Shown here: in pieces, positions 7,383 through 15,709 of the stretch | Layout of the letters: each line of letters begins with the position of its first letter | Position numbering within the stretch: position 1 is the first letter of the stretch | DNA from: Burkholderiales bacterium | GTDB lineage: Bacteria; Pseudomonadota; Gammaproteobacteria; Burkholderiales; Burkholderiaceae_C | Length of the DNA: 64,000 nt | Assembly (NCBI GenBank): GCA_016192425.1 | Contig: JACPUE010000004.1 | Location: 143,492 to 207,491, forward strand | Direction: 5' to 3' | Translations under genes and position numbers: made by a program | The notes under the pieces: generated by a model | Seen by the model: only the letters and a program-made list of their open reading frames with translations | Told to the model about the DNA's origin: nothing | The model's database searches: none

Positions 7383-7505
7383 CTCCCCCCTGAGGCGCTG
7401 CGCGCCTTCCCCCTCTCTCGCATCGCTGCGCGCTGCGGGAGGGGGGACGCCACCAGTGCGGCGGGGCTGCCCTTGCACGGTGGCCGCTGGCCTGGGGCCG
7501 CGCCT
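7383..7505 (+). repeat. Dispersed GC-rich ~120-bp repeat, copy A
   Basis: Starts CTCCCCCCTGAGGCGCTGCG directly after the mmsA stop and includes CTCTCGCATCGCTGCGCGCT, GCGGCGGGGCTGCCCTTGC and GCCTGGGGCCGCGCC. The same order of blocks occurs in the opposite orientation at 61219-61343. It has no coding potential that fits either neighbour. Confidence 0.8.
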
Positions 7506-7547
7506 GCCTCCACGCCCCGCGCCTTCTTGGCCTTAAAAGAATTTGAG

Positions 7548-7605
7548 CCAAATCAGGCTCCAGCGCTTGCCAGGCAAGCGCCATCAGCTATAAAAACAAA
7601 AGCAC
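7548..7605 (-). repeat. Dispersed GCTAT/ATAGC repeat, copy 2
   Basis: On the minus strand: TTTTTATAGCTGATGGCGC, TTGCCTGGCAAGCGC, then GGAGCCTGATTTGGCTC. Here only the second arm of the GCTAT/ATAGC pair is clear, but the GCGC inverted repeat and the GGCCTGATTTG-like tail are well kept. It lies between the mmsA and acyl-CoA dehydrogenase genes. Confidence 0.7.
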
Positions 7606-7626
7606 ACCCGACCCGGAGACCAGCCC

Positions 7627-8793
7627 ATGGACTTTGAACTGACCGAAGACCAGCGCGCCTTTGCCGACACCGCGCGCCAATTCGCCCTGGCCGAGCTGGC
7701 CCCGCACGCCGCGCACTGGGACGCCGAGGGCATCTTCCCGCGCGAGGCGATTGGCAAGGCGGGCGAACTGGGCTTTTGTGGCCTGTATGCGCCCGAAGCC
7801 GCTGGCGGCCTGGCGCTGCCCCGGCTCGACGCCACGCTGGTGTTCGAGGAAATGGCGGCCGTGGATCCCTCCACCACCGCCTTCATCACCATCCACAACA
7901 TGGCGACCTGGATGCTCGGCACCTGGGCCCAGCCCGAGGTGCGCGACCACTGGGGCCCGTTGCTGACCAGCGGCACAAAGCTGGCCAGCTATTGCCTGAC
8001 CGAGCCCGGCGCGGGCTCCGACGCCGCCTCGCTCAAGACGCGCGCCGAGCTGGTGGGCCACGAATACGTCATCAACGGCTCCAAGGCCTTCATCTCCGGC
8101 GCCGGCAGCACCGACGTGCTGGTGCTCATGGCCCGCACGGGCGATGCGCATTCGGGCGCCGCAGGTATCAGCGCCTTTGCCGTGCCCGCAGATTTGCCTG
8201 GCATCCACTACGGCAAGAAGGAAGAAAAAATGGGCTGGAACAGCCAGCCCACGCGCCAGATCAGCTTTGACAACGTGCGCATCCCCGCCAACCACCTGCT
8301 GGGCCGCGAGGGAGAGGGCTTCAAGATCGCCATGAAGGGCCTGGACGGCGGGCGCATCAACATCGCCACCTGCTCGGTGGGCGCAGCGCAGGGCGCGCTG
8401 GGGCATGCCCAGCAGTACATGCAGGACCGCAAGCAGTTCGGCAAGCCCATCGCCAGCTTCCAGGCGCTGCAGTTCAAGCTGGCCGACATGGCGACCGAAC
8501 TCGTGGCCGCGCGCCAGATGGTGCGGCTGGCCGCCAGCAAGCTCGACGCGGGCGCGCCCGACGCCAGCACCTACTGCGCCATGGCCAAGCGCTTCGCCAC
8601 CGACGCGGGCTTCAATGTCTGCAACGAGGCGCTGCAGCTGCACGGCGGCTACGGCTACATCCGCGAATACCCGCTGGAACGCCTGCTGCGCGATGCGCGC
8701 GTGCACCAGATCCTGGAAGGCACGAACGAGATCATGCGCGTCATCATCGCCCGGCGCATGCTCGACGGCGACGCGCCGGATGTGATCCGCTAG
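7627..8793 (+). CDS. Acyl-CoA dehydrogenase, probably isobutyryl-CoA dehydrogenase
   Basis: A 388-residue FAD-dependent acyl-CoA dehydrogenase. Visible features are the FAD-binding YCLTEPGAGSDAASLKT (~125-142), the substrate-side MGWNSQPTRQISFDNVRIP segment, and the C-terminal QLHGGYGYIREYPLERLLRD. The end motif QILEGTNEIMRVIIARR contains the Glu used as catalytic base in this family. Placement between mmsA and mmsB, and the MGW/SQPTR segment typical of the short-branched subgroup, point to isobutyryl-CoA oxidation to methacrylyl-CoA in valine breakdown. Electrons would go to ETF. The ATG 7627 follows GGAGACCAGCCC. Confidence 0.88.
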   Translation: MDFELTEDQRAFADTARQFALAELAPHAAHWDAEGIFPREAIGKAGELGFCGLYAPEAAGGLALPRLDATLVFEEMAAVDPSTTAFITIHNMATWMLGTWAQPEVRDHWGPLLTSGTKLASYCLTEPGAGSDAASLKTRAELVGHEYVINGSKAFISGAGSTDVLVLMARTGDAHSGAAGISAFAVPADLPGIHYGKKEEKMGWNSQPTRQISFDNVRIPANHLLGREGEGFKIAMKGLDGGRINIATCSVGAAQGALGHAQQYMQDRKQFGKPIASFQALQFKLADMATELVAARQMVRLAASKLDAGAPDASTYCAMAKRFATDAGFNVCNEALQLHGGYGYIREYPLERLLRDARVHQILEGTNEIMRVIIARRMLDGDAPDVIR

Positions 8794-8807
8794 CCCCCCC
8801 GCCCACC

Positions 8808-9200
8808 ATGCCCGCCCGCCCCCTGGCCGACGAAACCCTGCACCTCATCGCCGCGGTGCGGGACGCACTGGCCGAGCGCCTGGGTGTTGACGCCACGGTA
8901 GAGGAACGCCCGCTCTTCGGCTGCCACGCCTTCATGGTGAACGGCAAGCTCTGCCTGGCCGTCAAGGGCGAAGACCTGCTGGTGCGCCTGCCGCCGCAAG
9001 AACACAGCGCCACGGCCGAAACGCCCGGCGTGCGCGAGCTGGACCCGCGGGGCGGCATGCCCGGTTACTTCTGGGTGGAGCCCACGGGCTACGCCACGCG
9101 GCCGCAGTGGCTGCACTGGGTGGAAACCGCCCTCGCCTACAACCCCCAGGCCAAGGCCTCGCCCCGGCGCGCCAAGGCCCGCACAGCGGTGGCGCCATGA
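8808..9200 (+). CDS. TfoX/Sxy N-terminal domain family protein
   Basis: A 130-residue protein resembling the TfoX N-terminal domain. The start resembles a helix (LIAAVRDALAERLGV), then RPLFGCHAFMVNGKLCLAVKGEDLLVRL gives the characteristic MFG..AFMVNGK.C core, followed by a WV segment. The C-terminus is short and basic (SPRRAKARTA). Stand-alone TfoX-N proteins are widespread and mostly of unknown role; some relatives act in competence or in regulation. It sits 14 bases after the acyl-CoA dehydrogenase gene and is probably co-transcribed with the valine genes, although no role there is known. The AT-rich repeat copy 3 begins at its stop codon. Confidence 0.75.
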   Translation: MPARPLADETLHLIAAVRDALAERLGVDATVEERPLFGCHAFMVNGKLCLAVKGEDLLVRLPPQEHSATAETPGVRELDPRGGMPGYFWVEPTGYATRPQWLHWVETALAYNPQAKASPRRAKARTAVAP

Positions 9201-9265
9201 GATTTCAAGCCTTTTCGGCCTCTGGAGCCCATGCAGCAAGCGCCAATAGCTACTGAAACAATAGC
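9198..9265 (-). repeat. Dispersed GCTAT/ATAGC repeat, copy 3
   Basis: On the minus strand: GTTGCTATTGTTTCAGTAGC, TATTGGCGCTTGCTGCATGG, then GGCCGAAAAGGCTTGAAATC. It keeps the double GCTA arms, the GCGC block and the GGCC...TTGA tail. It begins at the stop codon of the TfoX-like gene and ends 49 bases before mmsB. Confidence 0.75.
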
Positions 9266-9314
9266 AACACCCACCCCCTTTCCCCACCTTTCAAACCGAC
9301 CAGGAGACAACACC

Positions 9315-10202
9315 ATGCAAATCGCATTCATCGGCCTCGGCAACATGGGCGGCCCCATGGCCATCAACCTGCACAAGGCGGGCCACAGCGTCAAGGCCTT
9401 CGACCTGAGCCAGGACGCGCTCGCCAAGGCCAAGGCCGAAGGCCTGCAGGTAGCCGCCAGCGCACAAGACGCCGTGCAGGGCGCCGAGGTTGTCATCACC
9501 ATGCTGCCCGCCAGCCAGCACGTCGAAGGCCTGTTCCTGGGCAACGGCAACCTGCTCGCCAGCATCGCCAAAGGCACACTGGTGATCGACAGCTCGACCA
9601 TCGCCGCCGCCACCAGCCAGAAGGTGGCCAAGGCCGCCGAGCAGGCGGGCATCGACTTCATCGACGCCCCCGTTTCCGGCGGCACCGGCGGCGCCATCGC
9701 AGGCACGCTGACCTTCATGGTCGGCGGCAGCACCGCCCAACTGGAGCGCGCCCGCCCTGTGCTGGAAAAAATGGGCGCCAACATCTTCCACGCAGGCAGC
9801 GTGGGCGCCGGGCAGACCGCCAAGATCTGCAACAACATGCTGCTGGGCATTTTGATGATCGGCACCAGCGAGGCCATCGCCCTGGGCGTGGCCAACGGCC
9901 TGGACCCCAAGGTGCTGAGCGAAATCATGCGCCGCAGCTCCGGCGGCAACTGGGCACTGGAAAAGTACAACCCCTTCCCCGGCGTGCACGAGAACGCCCC
10001 CGCCAGCAAGGGATATGCGGGCGGCTTCGGCACCGACCTCATGCTCAAGGACCTGAGCCTGGCCCAGGAAAACGCCATGGCCACCAAGGCCAGCACCTCC
10101 CTGGGTGGCCTGGCCCGTGCCATCTACGCGGCCCACAGCATCGCGGGGCATGGCGGCGAGGACTTTTCGAGTGTGATCAAGATGCTGCAGAAGAAGGGGT
10201 GA
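9315..10202 (+). CDS. mmsB: 3-hydroxyisobutyrate dehydrogenase
   Basis: A 295-residue NAD-dependent beta-hydroxyacid dehydrogenase that oxidises 3-hydroxyisobutyrate to methylmalonate semialdehyde, the substrate of MmsA. The Rossmann start IAFIGLGNMGGPMA (3-16), the substrate loop DAPVSGGTGGA (~118-128), and the catalytic Lys in GQTAKICNNMLLG are all present. The C-terminal KDLSLAQENA helix is typical. ATG 9315 has a clear AGGAGA 8 bases upstream, which decides the start over a longer open frame. The enoyl-CoA hydratase and 3-hydroxyisobutyryl-CoA hydrolase needed between the dehydrogenase steps are not in this window. Confidence 0.95.
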   Translation: MQIAFIGLGNMGGPMAINLHKAGHSVKAFDLSQDALAKAKAEGLQVAASAQDAVQGAEVVITMLPASQHVEGLFLGNGNLLASIAKGTLVIDSSTIAAATSQKVAKAAEQAGIDFIDAPVSGGTGGAIAGTLTFMVGGSTAQLERARPVLEKMGANIFHAGSVGAGQTAKICNNMLLGILMIGTSEAIALGVANGLDPKVLSEIMRRSSGGNWALEKYNPFPGVHENAPASKGYAGGFGTDLMLKDLSLAQENAMATKASTSLGGLARAIYAAHSIAGHGGEDFSSVIKMLQKKG

Positions 10203-10233
10203 TCTGCACGGCTGAGGCCTTTACCGGCTGAAA

Positions 10234-10271
10234 CGGGCGCTGCGGCTTGATGCTGCAGCGCCCGATTTTTT
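10234..10271 (+). terminator. Rho-independent terminator after mmsB
   Basis: Stem CGGGCGCTGC / GCAGCGCCCG (10234-10243 with 10255-10264) followed by ATTTTTTG. It closes the valine catabolic cluster. Confidence 0.9.
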
Positions 10272-10474
10272 GTGTGCTGGGTTTTCGTCACACTGGCGGC
10301 AGGTCAACACAAACTTTTACATGCTGGTGTGCAGGGCACGGTGCATGCGCGCCCCTAAACTGCCAGTCGCTTTCTGCGAGCAATTCTGCCTGGGTGGCTC
10401 TGTTGAAGTTGGCATCTTTGGCAATTACCGCAAAACGGATCATTTTTCTCTTACCCTCTTTCAAATATCAGAAC

Positions 10475-11152
10475 ATGCATAAAAAAATTCTGCTGACTTC
10501 CCTGCTTGCCATCGCTGCCGGATGCGGAGCCAAAGAAAAAACCGCCCCCACCCCGGTGCCAGAATCCCAGCCAATACCTGCAATCACAAAATCAAGTGAT
10601 GGCAAAAAATATCAGAATGAACTATTCAGGCTGAGCGTTGAAAAACCCGAGAGCTGGTACTCACAAAACGTGGAAGAAATGATATCCCTGCAGAAATTTG
10701 GGAACAATATGGTTTCTGGCAAAGATAAAAACCTCAAGGCAGCAATCGACGCATCATTGGAAAACAACATTCCATTGTTTAGTTTCTTTGAATTTGCGCC
10801 AGGCACTCCTGGAAAGCTCATACCGAGCCTGATTGCAAATGCCGAGAATATTTCCTTGTACCCAGGCATCAAAAATGGATGCGACTACCTGTATCACACC
10901 AAAGAGCTGCTTGGCAGATCCCAAGCAAACATCAAGTTCGGGGAGAATTGCAACCAAGCCCAAATCTCAGGCCAAAAGTTCGGCTATTACGATGCGATCA
11001 TGGAAATAAAAAATATCAAGGTCTATCAAAAATATTATTCCTGCAGAAAAGGCAAGCATGCACTGAATTTCATTGGTACCTACTTCGAAAAGTCTTCCGA
11101 AGAGAAAATTGAACAGATACTCAAAACCATCAAAGTGGAATGCGACAAGTAA
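10475..11152 (+). CDS. Putative lipoprotein of unknown function
   Basis: A 225-residue protein with a lipoprotein signal: MHKKILLTSLLAIAAGCGAKE, lipobox AAGC with Cys17. A Pro/Thr-rich linker (TAPTPVPESQPIPAI) leads to a globular part (YQNELFRLSVEKPESWYSQ) that is reminiscent of PsbP-like or DUF1795-type secreted domains, though I cannot assign it. Two further cysteine-containing motifs (GCDYLYHTK, CRKGKHALNF) occur late. Base composition is clearly lower in GC than the flanking genes, with many AAA/AAT codons, which suggests recent acquisition. ATG 10475 is chosen because it starts the signal peptide; the open frame upstream runs through the mmsB terminator. Confidence 0.75.
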   Translation: MHKKILLTSLLAIAAGCGAKEKTAPTPVPESQPIPAITKSSDGKKYQNELFRLSVEKPESWYSQNVEEMISLQKFGNNMVSGKDKNLKAAIDASLENNIPLFSFFEFAPGTPGKLIPSLIANAENISLYPGIKNGCDYLYHTKELLGRSQANIKFGENCNQAQISGQKFGYYDAIMEIKNIKVYQKYYSCRKGKHALNFIGTYFEKSSEEKIEQILKTIKVECDK

Positions 11153-11164
11153 TAACAAGACATC

Positions 11165-11752
11165 GTGTCAATCACCGGGCTCATGATCGATCATTCTGGC
11201 CTCCGAAAAGCCGCGCACATCAGCCTGGCTCTTGGGTTTTTTACGCTGTCCGCGTCGGCCTATGCCCTGTCGTGCCCCGGCGTTGAAGACAGATTTTTTG
11301 TACGATGTTCCGATGGGAAATGCGAGATAGCTTTCCGTGCCAGGGATATTCGAGCACCCGGTGCTTGCGTCCGGCGCACCGTGGTTGAGCCGGTTGCTGC
11401 GGATGTCGTGAAGGTTGTGCTCGACCAATGCTTGGCAGGCGCTCTGCCTGGCGCATACGAGTTGACATTGGTGCACCGTTACTACGCAGAACCGCCTGCG
11501 AGTGCCAGTGAGCTTCAACGCGCATTTGCCGTGGAAGGACAAAATGCACCAAAAGTGATGGTCAAACCACTGTCCGAGGGGACTGACCTTGCTGCCTTGC
11601 ACAGCGAATGGTCACGGCGCGCCAGCAACTCGCACTTGAAGCTGCTGGCGCACTGGATCGTCAATTTGGCCCTGTCAGGAGCGGTGCTGTACCTCCTGTA
11701 CCGAGCTTTCGGCTGGCTGCGCAATCGTCGTTCGCCAACAGCACAACACTGA
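11165..11752 (+). CDS. Secreted protein with C-terminal membrane anchor, unknown function
   Basis: A 195-residue unrecognised protein. It has an N-terminal hydrophobic segment that may be a signal peptide (AAHISLALGFFTLSASAYAL, ending near residue 35). A Cys-containing soluble domain follows (SCPGVEDRFFVRCSDGKCE, GACVRR, DQCLAG). A C-terminal transmembrane helix (IVNLALSGAVLYLLYRAF) then precedes a basic tail (RNRRSPTAQH). The predicted topology is a periplasmic domain tethered at its C-terminus. Start is GTG 11165 or ATG 11183, 13 or 31 bases after the lipoprotein gene, so the two are probably co-transcribed. Confidence 0.65.
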   Translation: MSITGLMIDHSGLRKAAHISLALGFFTLSASAYALSCPGVEDRFFVRCSDGKCEIAFRARDIRAPGACVRRTVVEPVAADVVKVVLDQCLAGALPGAYELTLVHRYYAEPPASASELQRAFAVEGQNAPKVMVKPLSEGTDLAALHSEWSRRASNSHLKLLAHWIVNLALSGAVLYLLYRAFGWLRNRRSPTAQH

Positions 11753-11869
11753 TGGCGTGGAGATCACCAAGAGCATGCCCCTTGAGTACGCTCCTTACGT
11801 ATTTCGGTATGTTTTCGCATTTTTCTGCTTTGTACCGAAACACGTTTATTTTCAACAGCTTGACGTCAC

Positions 11870-13906
11870 CTAATCCTGCATTTCCGGCTCGCGCAGCAGC
11901 CACACCGTGAATGTGGCACCCAAGCCCGGCGTGCTGTCGGCGCTGATGCGCCCGCCGTAGCGCTCCACCAGCCCCAGGCTCACCCACAGGCCCAGGCCGG
12001 TGCCTTCGGCCTTCTTGGTGGTGAAGAAGGGGTTGAAGATGTGCGCCAGCACCTCGGGTGCCATGCCCGCACCGCTGTCGGCCACGTCGATGCGCACGCC
12101 CACGGGGGTGCCGTCTTGCACCCAGTCGTGGGTGGACAGGGTGAGCGTGCCGCCGCCGGGCATGGCCTGCAGCGCGTTGACCATGAGGTTGATGAGCACC
12201 TGCTGCAGCTCGCTGGGGTTGATGGTGAGCGGCTGCGTGGCGCGGTACTGCTCCACCACCGCCACGTTGGCCTTCTTCATTTGGTGGCCCACCAGCACCA
12301 GGCTGTCCTGCACCACCTGGCTGGCGTCCACCTGTTGCAGGTAGCCGGCAAACTCGGCCGGGCGCGCAAACTGCAGCAGCTTGGTGACGATGAGGCGGAT
12401 GCGGTGCACCTGGCCACGGATGAGGCGGATTTCCTCGCGCACCGGGTCGGCCTGTGTGCCCAGAATGTCGGCCAGCACCTCGATGTTGCCCTGAATCACA
12501 GCGATGGGGTTGTTGATTTCATGGGCCACCCCGGCCGTGAGCTGGCCCACGGCAGCAAGTTTTTCCGAGGTGACCAGTTGGCGCTGCGTGCTGCGCAGAT
12601 CGTCGAGCGCCTGGGCCAGTTCGCGCGTGCGATCTGCCACGCGCTGGTCCAGTTCTTCGCCCCACTGGCGCAGCGCCAGTTTTTGCGCCTGCAGCTGGTC
12701 CAGCAGGCGGTCCAGGTGGGCGGCGAGTTCGCCAATTTCGTCGCCCTGGGGTACGGCACCCACCCGCGCGCGGTCGTCGCCGCCCTCGGCGGCGCTCATG
12801 GTGGCGTGCATGCGCTCGATGGGCTTGAAAATGCCGCGCGCCCAGTGCAGCGAAATCAGCGTGGCCCCGCCCATGGCCAACAGGAACACGCCGATGATGA
12901 TGGCCAGCGTGGTCTGCTTCACAAGGCGAAACGGCTTTTCCAGATAGCCCACATAGAGCATGCCCACGCGCTGGCCGTCGCCGTCCAGCACCGGCTCGTA
13001 GGCCGATACGTACCAGTCGTTGACCACAAACGCGCTGTCCAGCCAGGTGCGGCCCTCACCCAGCACGGCCTGGCGCACGGCCTGCGACACGCGCGTGCCG
13101 ATGGCGCGCGCGCCTTCAAACAGGCGCACGTTGGTGGCCACGCGCACGTCGTCCAGGAACAGCGTGGCCGTGCCCTGGCTGCCAAAGGGCAGCGCACCGT
13201 CGGGGTAGACGATTTCGTTGATGCCATCGACAAAATCCAGGTTCTTGTTGAGCAGCGAGCCGCCCACCACCACGGCGCGCACGGCGCCGCTGGCATCGCG
13301 CACGGGGGCAGCGGCGTGGATGACCATGCCGCGCGACTCGGCGGCGCGCGTGCTGGGGGTGGCGTTTTCGGTGGCGATGAAGGGCGTGAGCGCGCGCTCG
13401 GCCAGTGCGGTGTCAAACTGCGCCAGCTGTTCAGCCGAAAAGATGTCGATGGCCGTGGCGGCCTTGCCGCTGCGGGCCTCGCGCGTGACCTTCCAGTCCA
13501 GCAAGCGCTGCGGCGCGCGCGTGCCGCTGCTGGCCAGCAGCTGGCCGCCTGCGTCGTACAGCAGCAGAAAATCCAGTCCCAGGTCGCGCTGGGCATGGGC
13601 CAGCAATTGGGCCAGCCCTGCGCCATTCCCCTGGCCGTGCCGGGCGTAGCTGCGCTCCAGTTGCGCCGAATTGGCCAGTGCCTCCACGCCGCGCCCCAGG
13701 GCTTCCTTGACGCGCTCGAAGTAGCTGTGCGCCACGGCCAGGTCGCTTTGCACCTTGACGTTGAGCAGCCGGTCGTAGGAATTGCCGCCAAAGTAGACCA
13801 GCACCGCGATCGACACCGGCAGCACCGCAAACAGCGGCAGCAAGGCCAGCACCAGCAGCTTGGTGCGGATGGAGTGGGCGCGCCACAGGCGCTGGGCCAG
13901 GCTCAT
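11870..13906 (-). CDS. Membrane sensor histidine kinase with Cache-type sensor and HAMP
   Basis: A 678-residue sensor kinase. It has an N-terminal membrane helix (LLVLALLPLFAVLPVSIAVLV, ~17-37) and a large periplasmic region (~40-325) with Cache-like features (YDAGGQLLASSG, GMVIHAAAPVRDASG, FVVNDWYVSAYEPV). A second helix (LAIIIGVFLLAMGGATLISL) is followed by HAMP and a coiled coil. The phosphoacceptor His462 lies in GVAHEINNPIAV. The ATPase has INLMVNALQAM (N box), DSGAGM and FNPFFTTKKAEGTGLGL. It lies downstream of the NtrC-type regulator and is separated from it by a 158-bp inverted-repeat element whose end overlaps its start codon. It probably phosphorylates that regulator. Confidence 0.92.
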   Translation of the reverse strand: MSLAQRLWRAHSIRTKLLVLALLPLFAVLPVSIAVLVYFGGNSYDRLLNVKVQSDLAVAHSYFERVKEALGRGVEALANSAQLERSYARHGQGNGAGLAQLLAHAQRDLGLDFLLLYDAGGQLLASSGTRAPQRLLDWKVTREARSGKAATAIDIFSAEQLAQFDTALAERALTPFIATENATPSTRAAESRGMVIHAAAPVRDASGAVRAVVVGGSLLNKNLDFVDGINEIVYPDGALPFGSQGTATLFLDDVRVATNVRLFEGARAIGTRVSQAVRQAVLGEGRTWLDSAFVVNDWYVSAYEPVLDGDGQRVGMLYVGYLEKPFRLVKQTTLAIIIGVFLLAMGGATLISLHWARGIFKPIERMHATMSAAEGGDDRARVGAVPQGDEIGELAAHLDRLLDQLQAQKLALRQWGEELDQRVADRTRELAQALDDLRSTQRQLVTSEKLAAVGQLTAGVAHEINNPIAVIQGNIEVLADILGTQADPVREEIRLIRGQVHRIRLIVTKLLQFARPAEFAGYLQQVDASQVVQDSLVLVGHQMKKANVAVVEQYRATQPLTINPSELQQVLINLMVNALQAMPGGGTLTLSTHDWVQDGTPVGVRIDVADSGAGMAPEVLAHIFNPFFTTKKAEGTGLGLWVSLGLVERYGGRISADSTPGLGATFTVWLLREPEMQD

Positions 13907-14061
13907 TCCATTTCCAAATCAGTCGTGTCCAAGAGCCTGTTTACGATCTTTTCATGGGGTACGCAAGGCAGCAAACCGCCACGATCTAGGCGCCTGCCGC
14001 AGCCCATGCTGGCGGCCTGGGCAAGGCGGGCAACAACGACACGGGTGATTTAGAAATGGAA

Positions 14062-14062
<1 letters not shown>
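13905..14062. mobile_element. 158-bp MITE-like element between response regulator and kinase genes
   Basis: The left end reads ATTCCATTTCCAAATCA then CGTGTC; the reverse complement of the right end reads ATTCCATTTCTAAATCA then CGTGTC. The two ~25-bp terminal inverted repeats match except at three positions. The element exactly fills the space between the regulator stop (14062-14064) and the kinase start codon (13904-13906), touching both. No coding sequence of its own is seen. A non-autonomous transposable element is the simplest reading; a target duplication is not obvious. Confidence 0.6.
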
Positions 14063-15426
<1,364 letters not shown>

Positions 15427-15534
15427 TGTTCTGGTCGGGCGTCTGCGCAAGCCGCAGACGCGGCGCGCATCATCGTTGATCCACACACAGTCCGCAAGTC
15501 TGGTCTTCCCCGCCTCCAGGAGGCCCAAAACTGC

Positions 15535-15578
15535 GACATATTGTCCAGTCGGCAACCCTCGATCTGAGACAAATTGTC
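15535..15578. promoter_or_regulatory. Twin palindromes, candidate upstream activator sites for the NtrC-type regulator
   Basis: GACATATTGTC (15535-15545) and GACAAATTGTC (15568-15578) are near-identical palindromic 11-mers of form GACA-NAT-TGTC. Their centres are 33 bp apart, about three helical turns, and they lie roughly 70-110 bp before the -24/-12 promoter. This spacing is what is expected of paired dimer sites of a sigma-54 enhancer-binding protein. Confidence 0.65.
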
Positions 15579-15645
15579 CCAATCGCACTGGAGCCGCCCC
15601 ATGAATTGCCGCCCTATGCCTTGCCAGCCCAGGAAAAAATAACCA

Positions 15646-15661
15646 TGGCATAGATGCTGCT
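15646..15661 (+). promoter_or_regulatory. Sigma-54 (-24/-12) promoter of the formate dehydrogenase operon
   Basis: TGGCATAGATGCTGCT has the invariant GG (15647-15648) and GC (15659-15660) separated by exactly 10 bases, as in the TGGCAC-N5-TTGC consensus. Transcription would begin near 15672, leaving a short leader before the fdnG start. The divergent neighbour is a sigma-54 activator. Confidence 0.7.
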
Positions 15662-15709
15662 TTTCAGACGGGGTTAGTCAGCCCCATCCCACGATGAAAA
15701 AGGAGATAT

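Noticed and set aside
5856..7478. A 540-codon open frame on the - strand
   Set aside because: It is antisense to mmsA with no recognisable domain.
12041..14053. A 670-codon open frame on the + strand
   Set aside because: It is antisense to the histidine kinase gene and runs through the inverted-repeat element; composition is typical of a GC-driven shadow.
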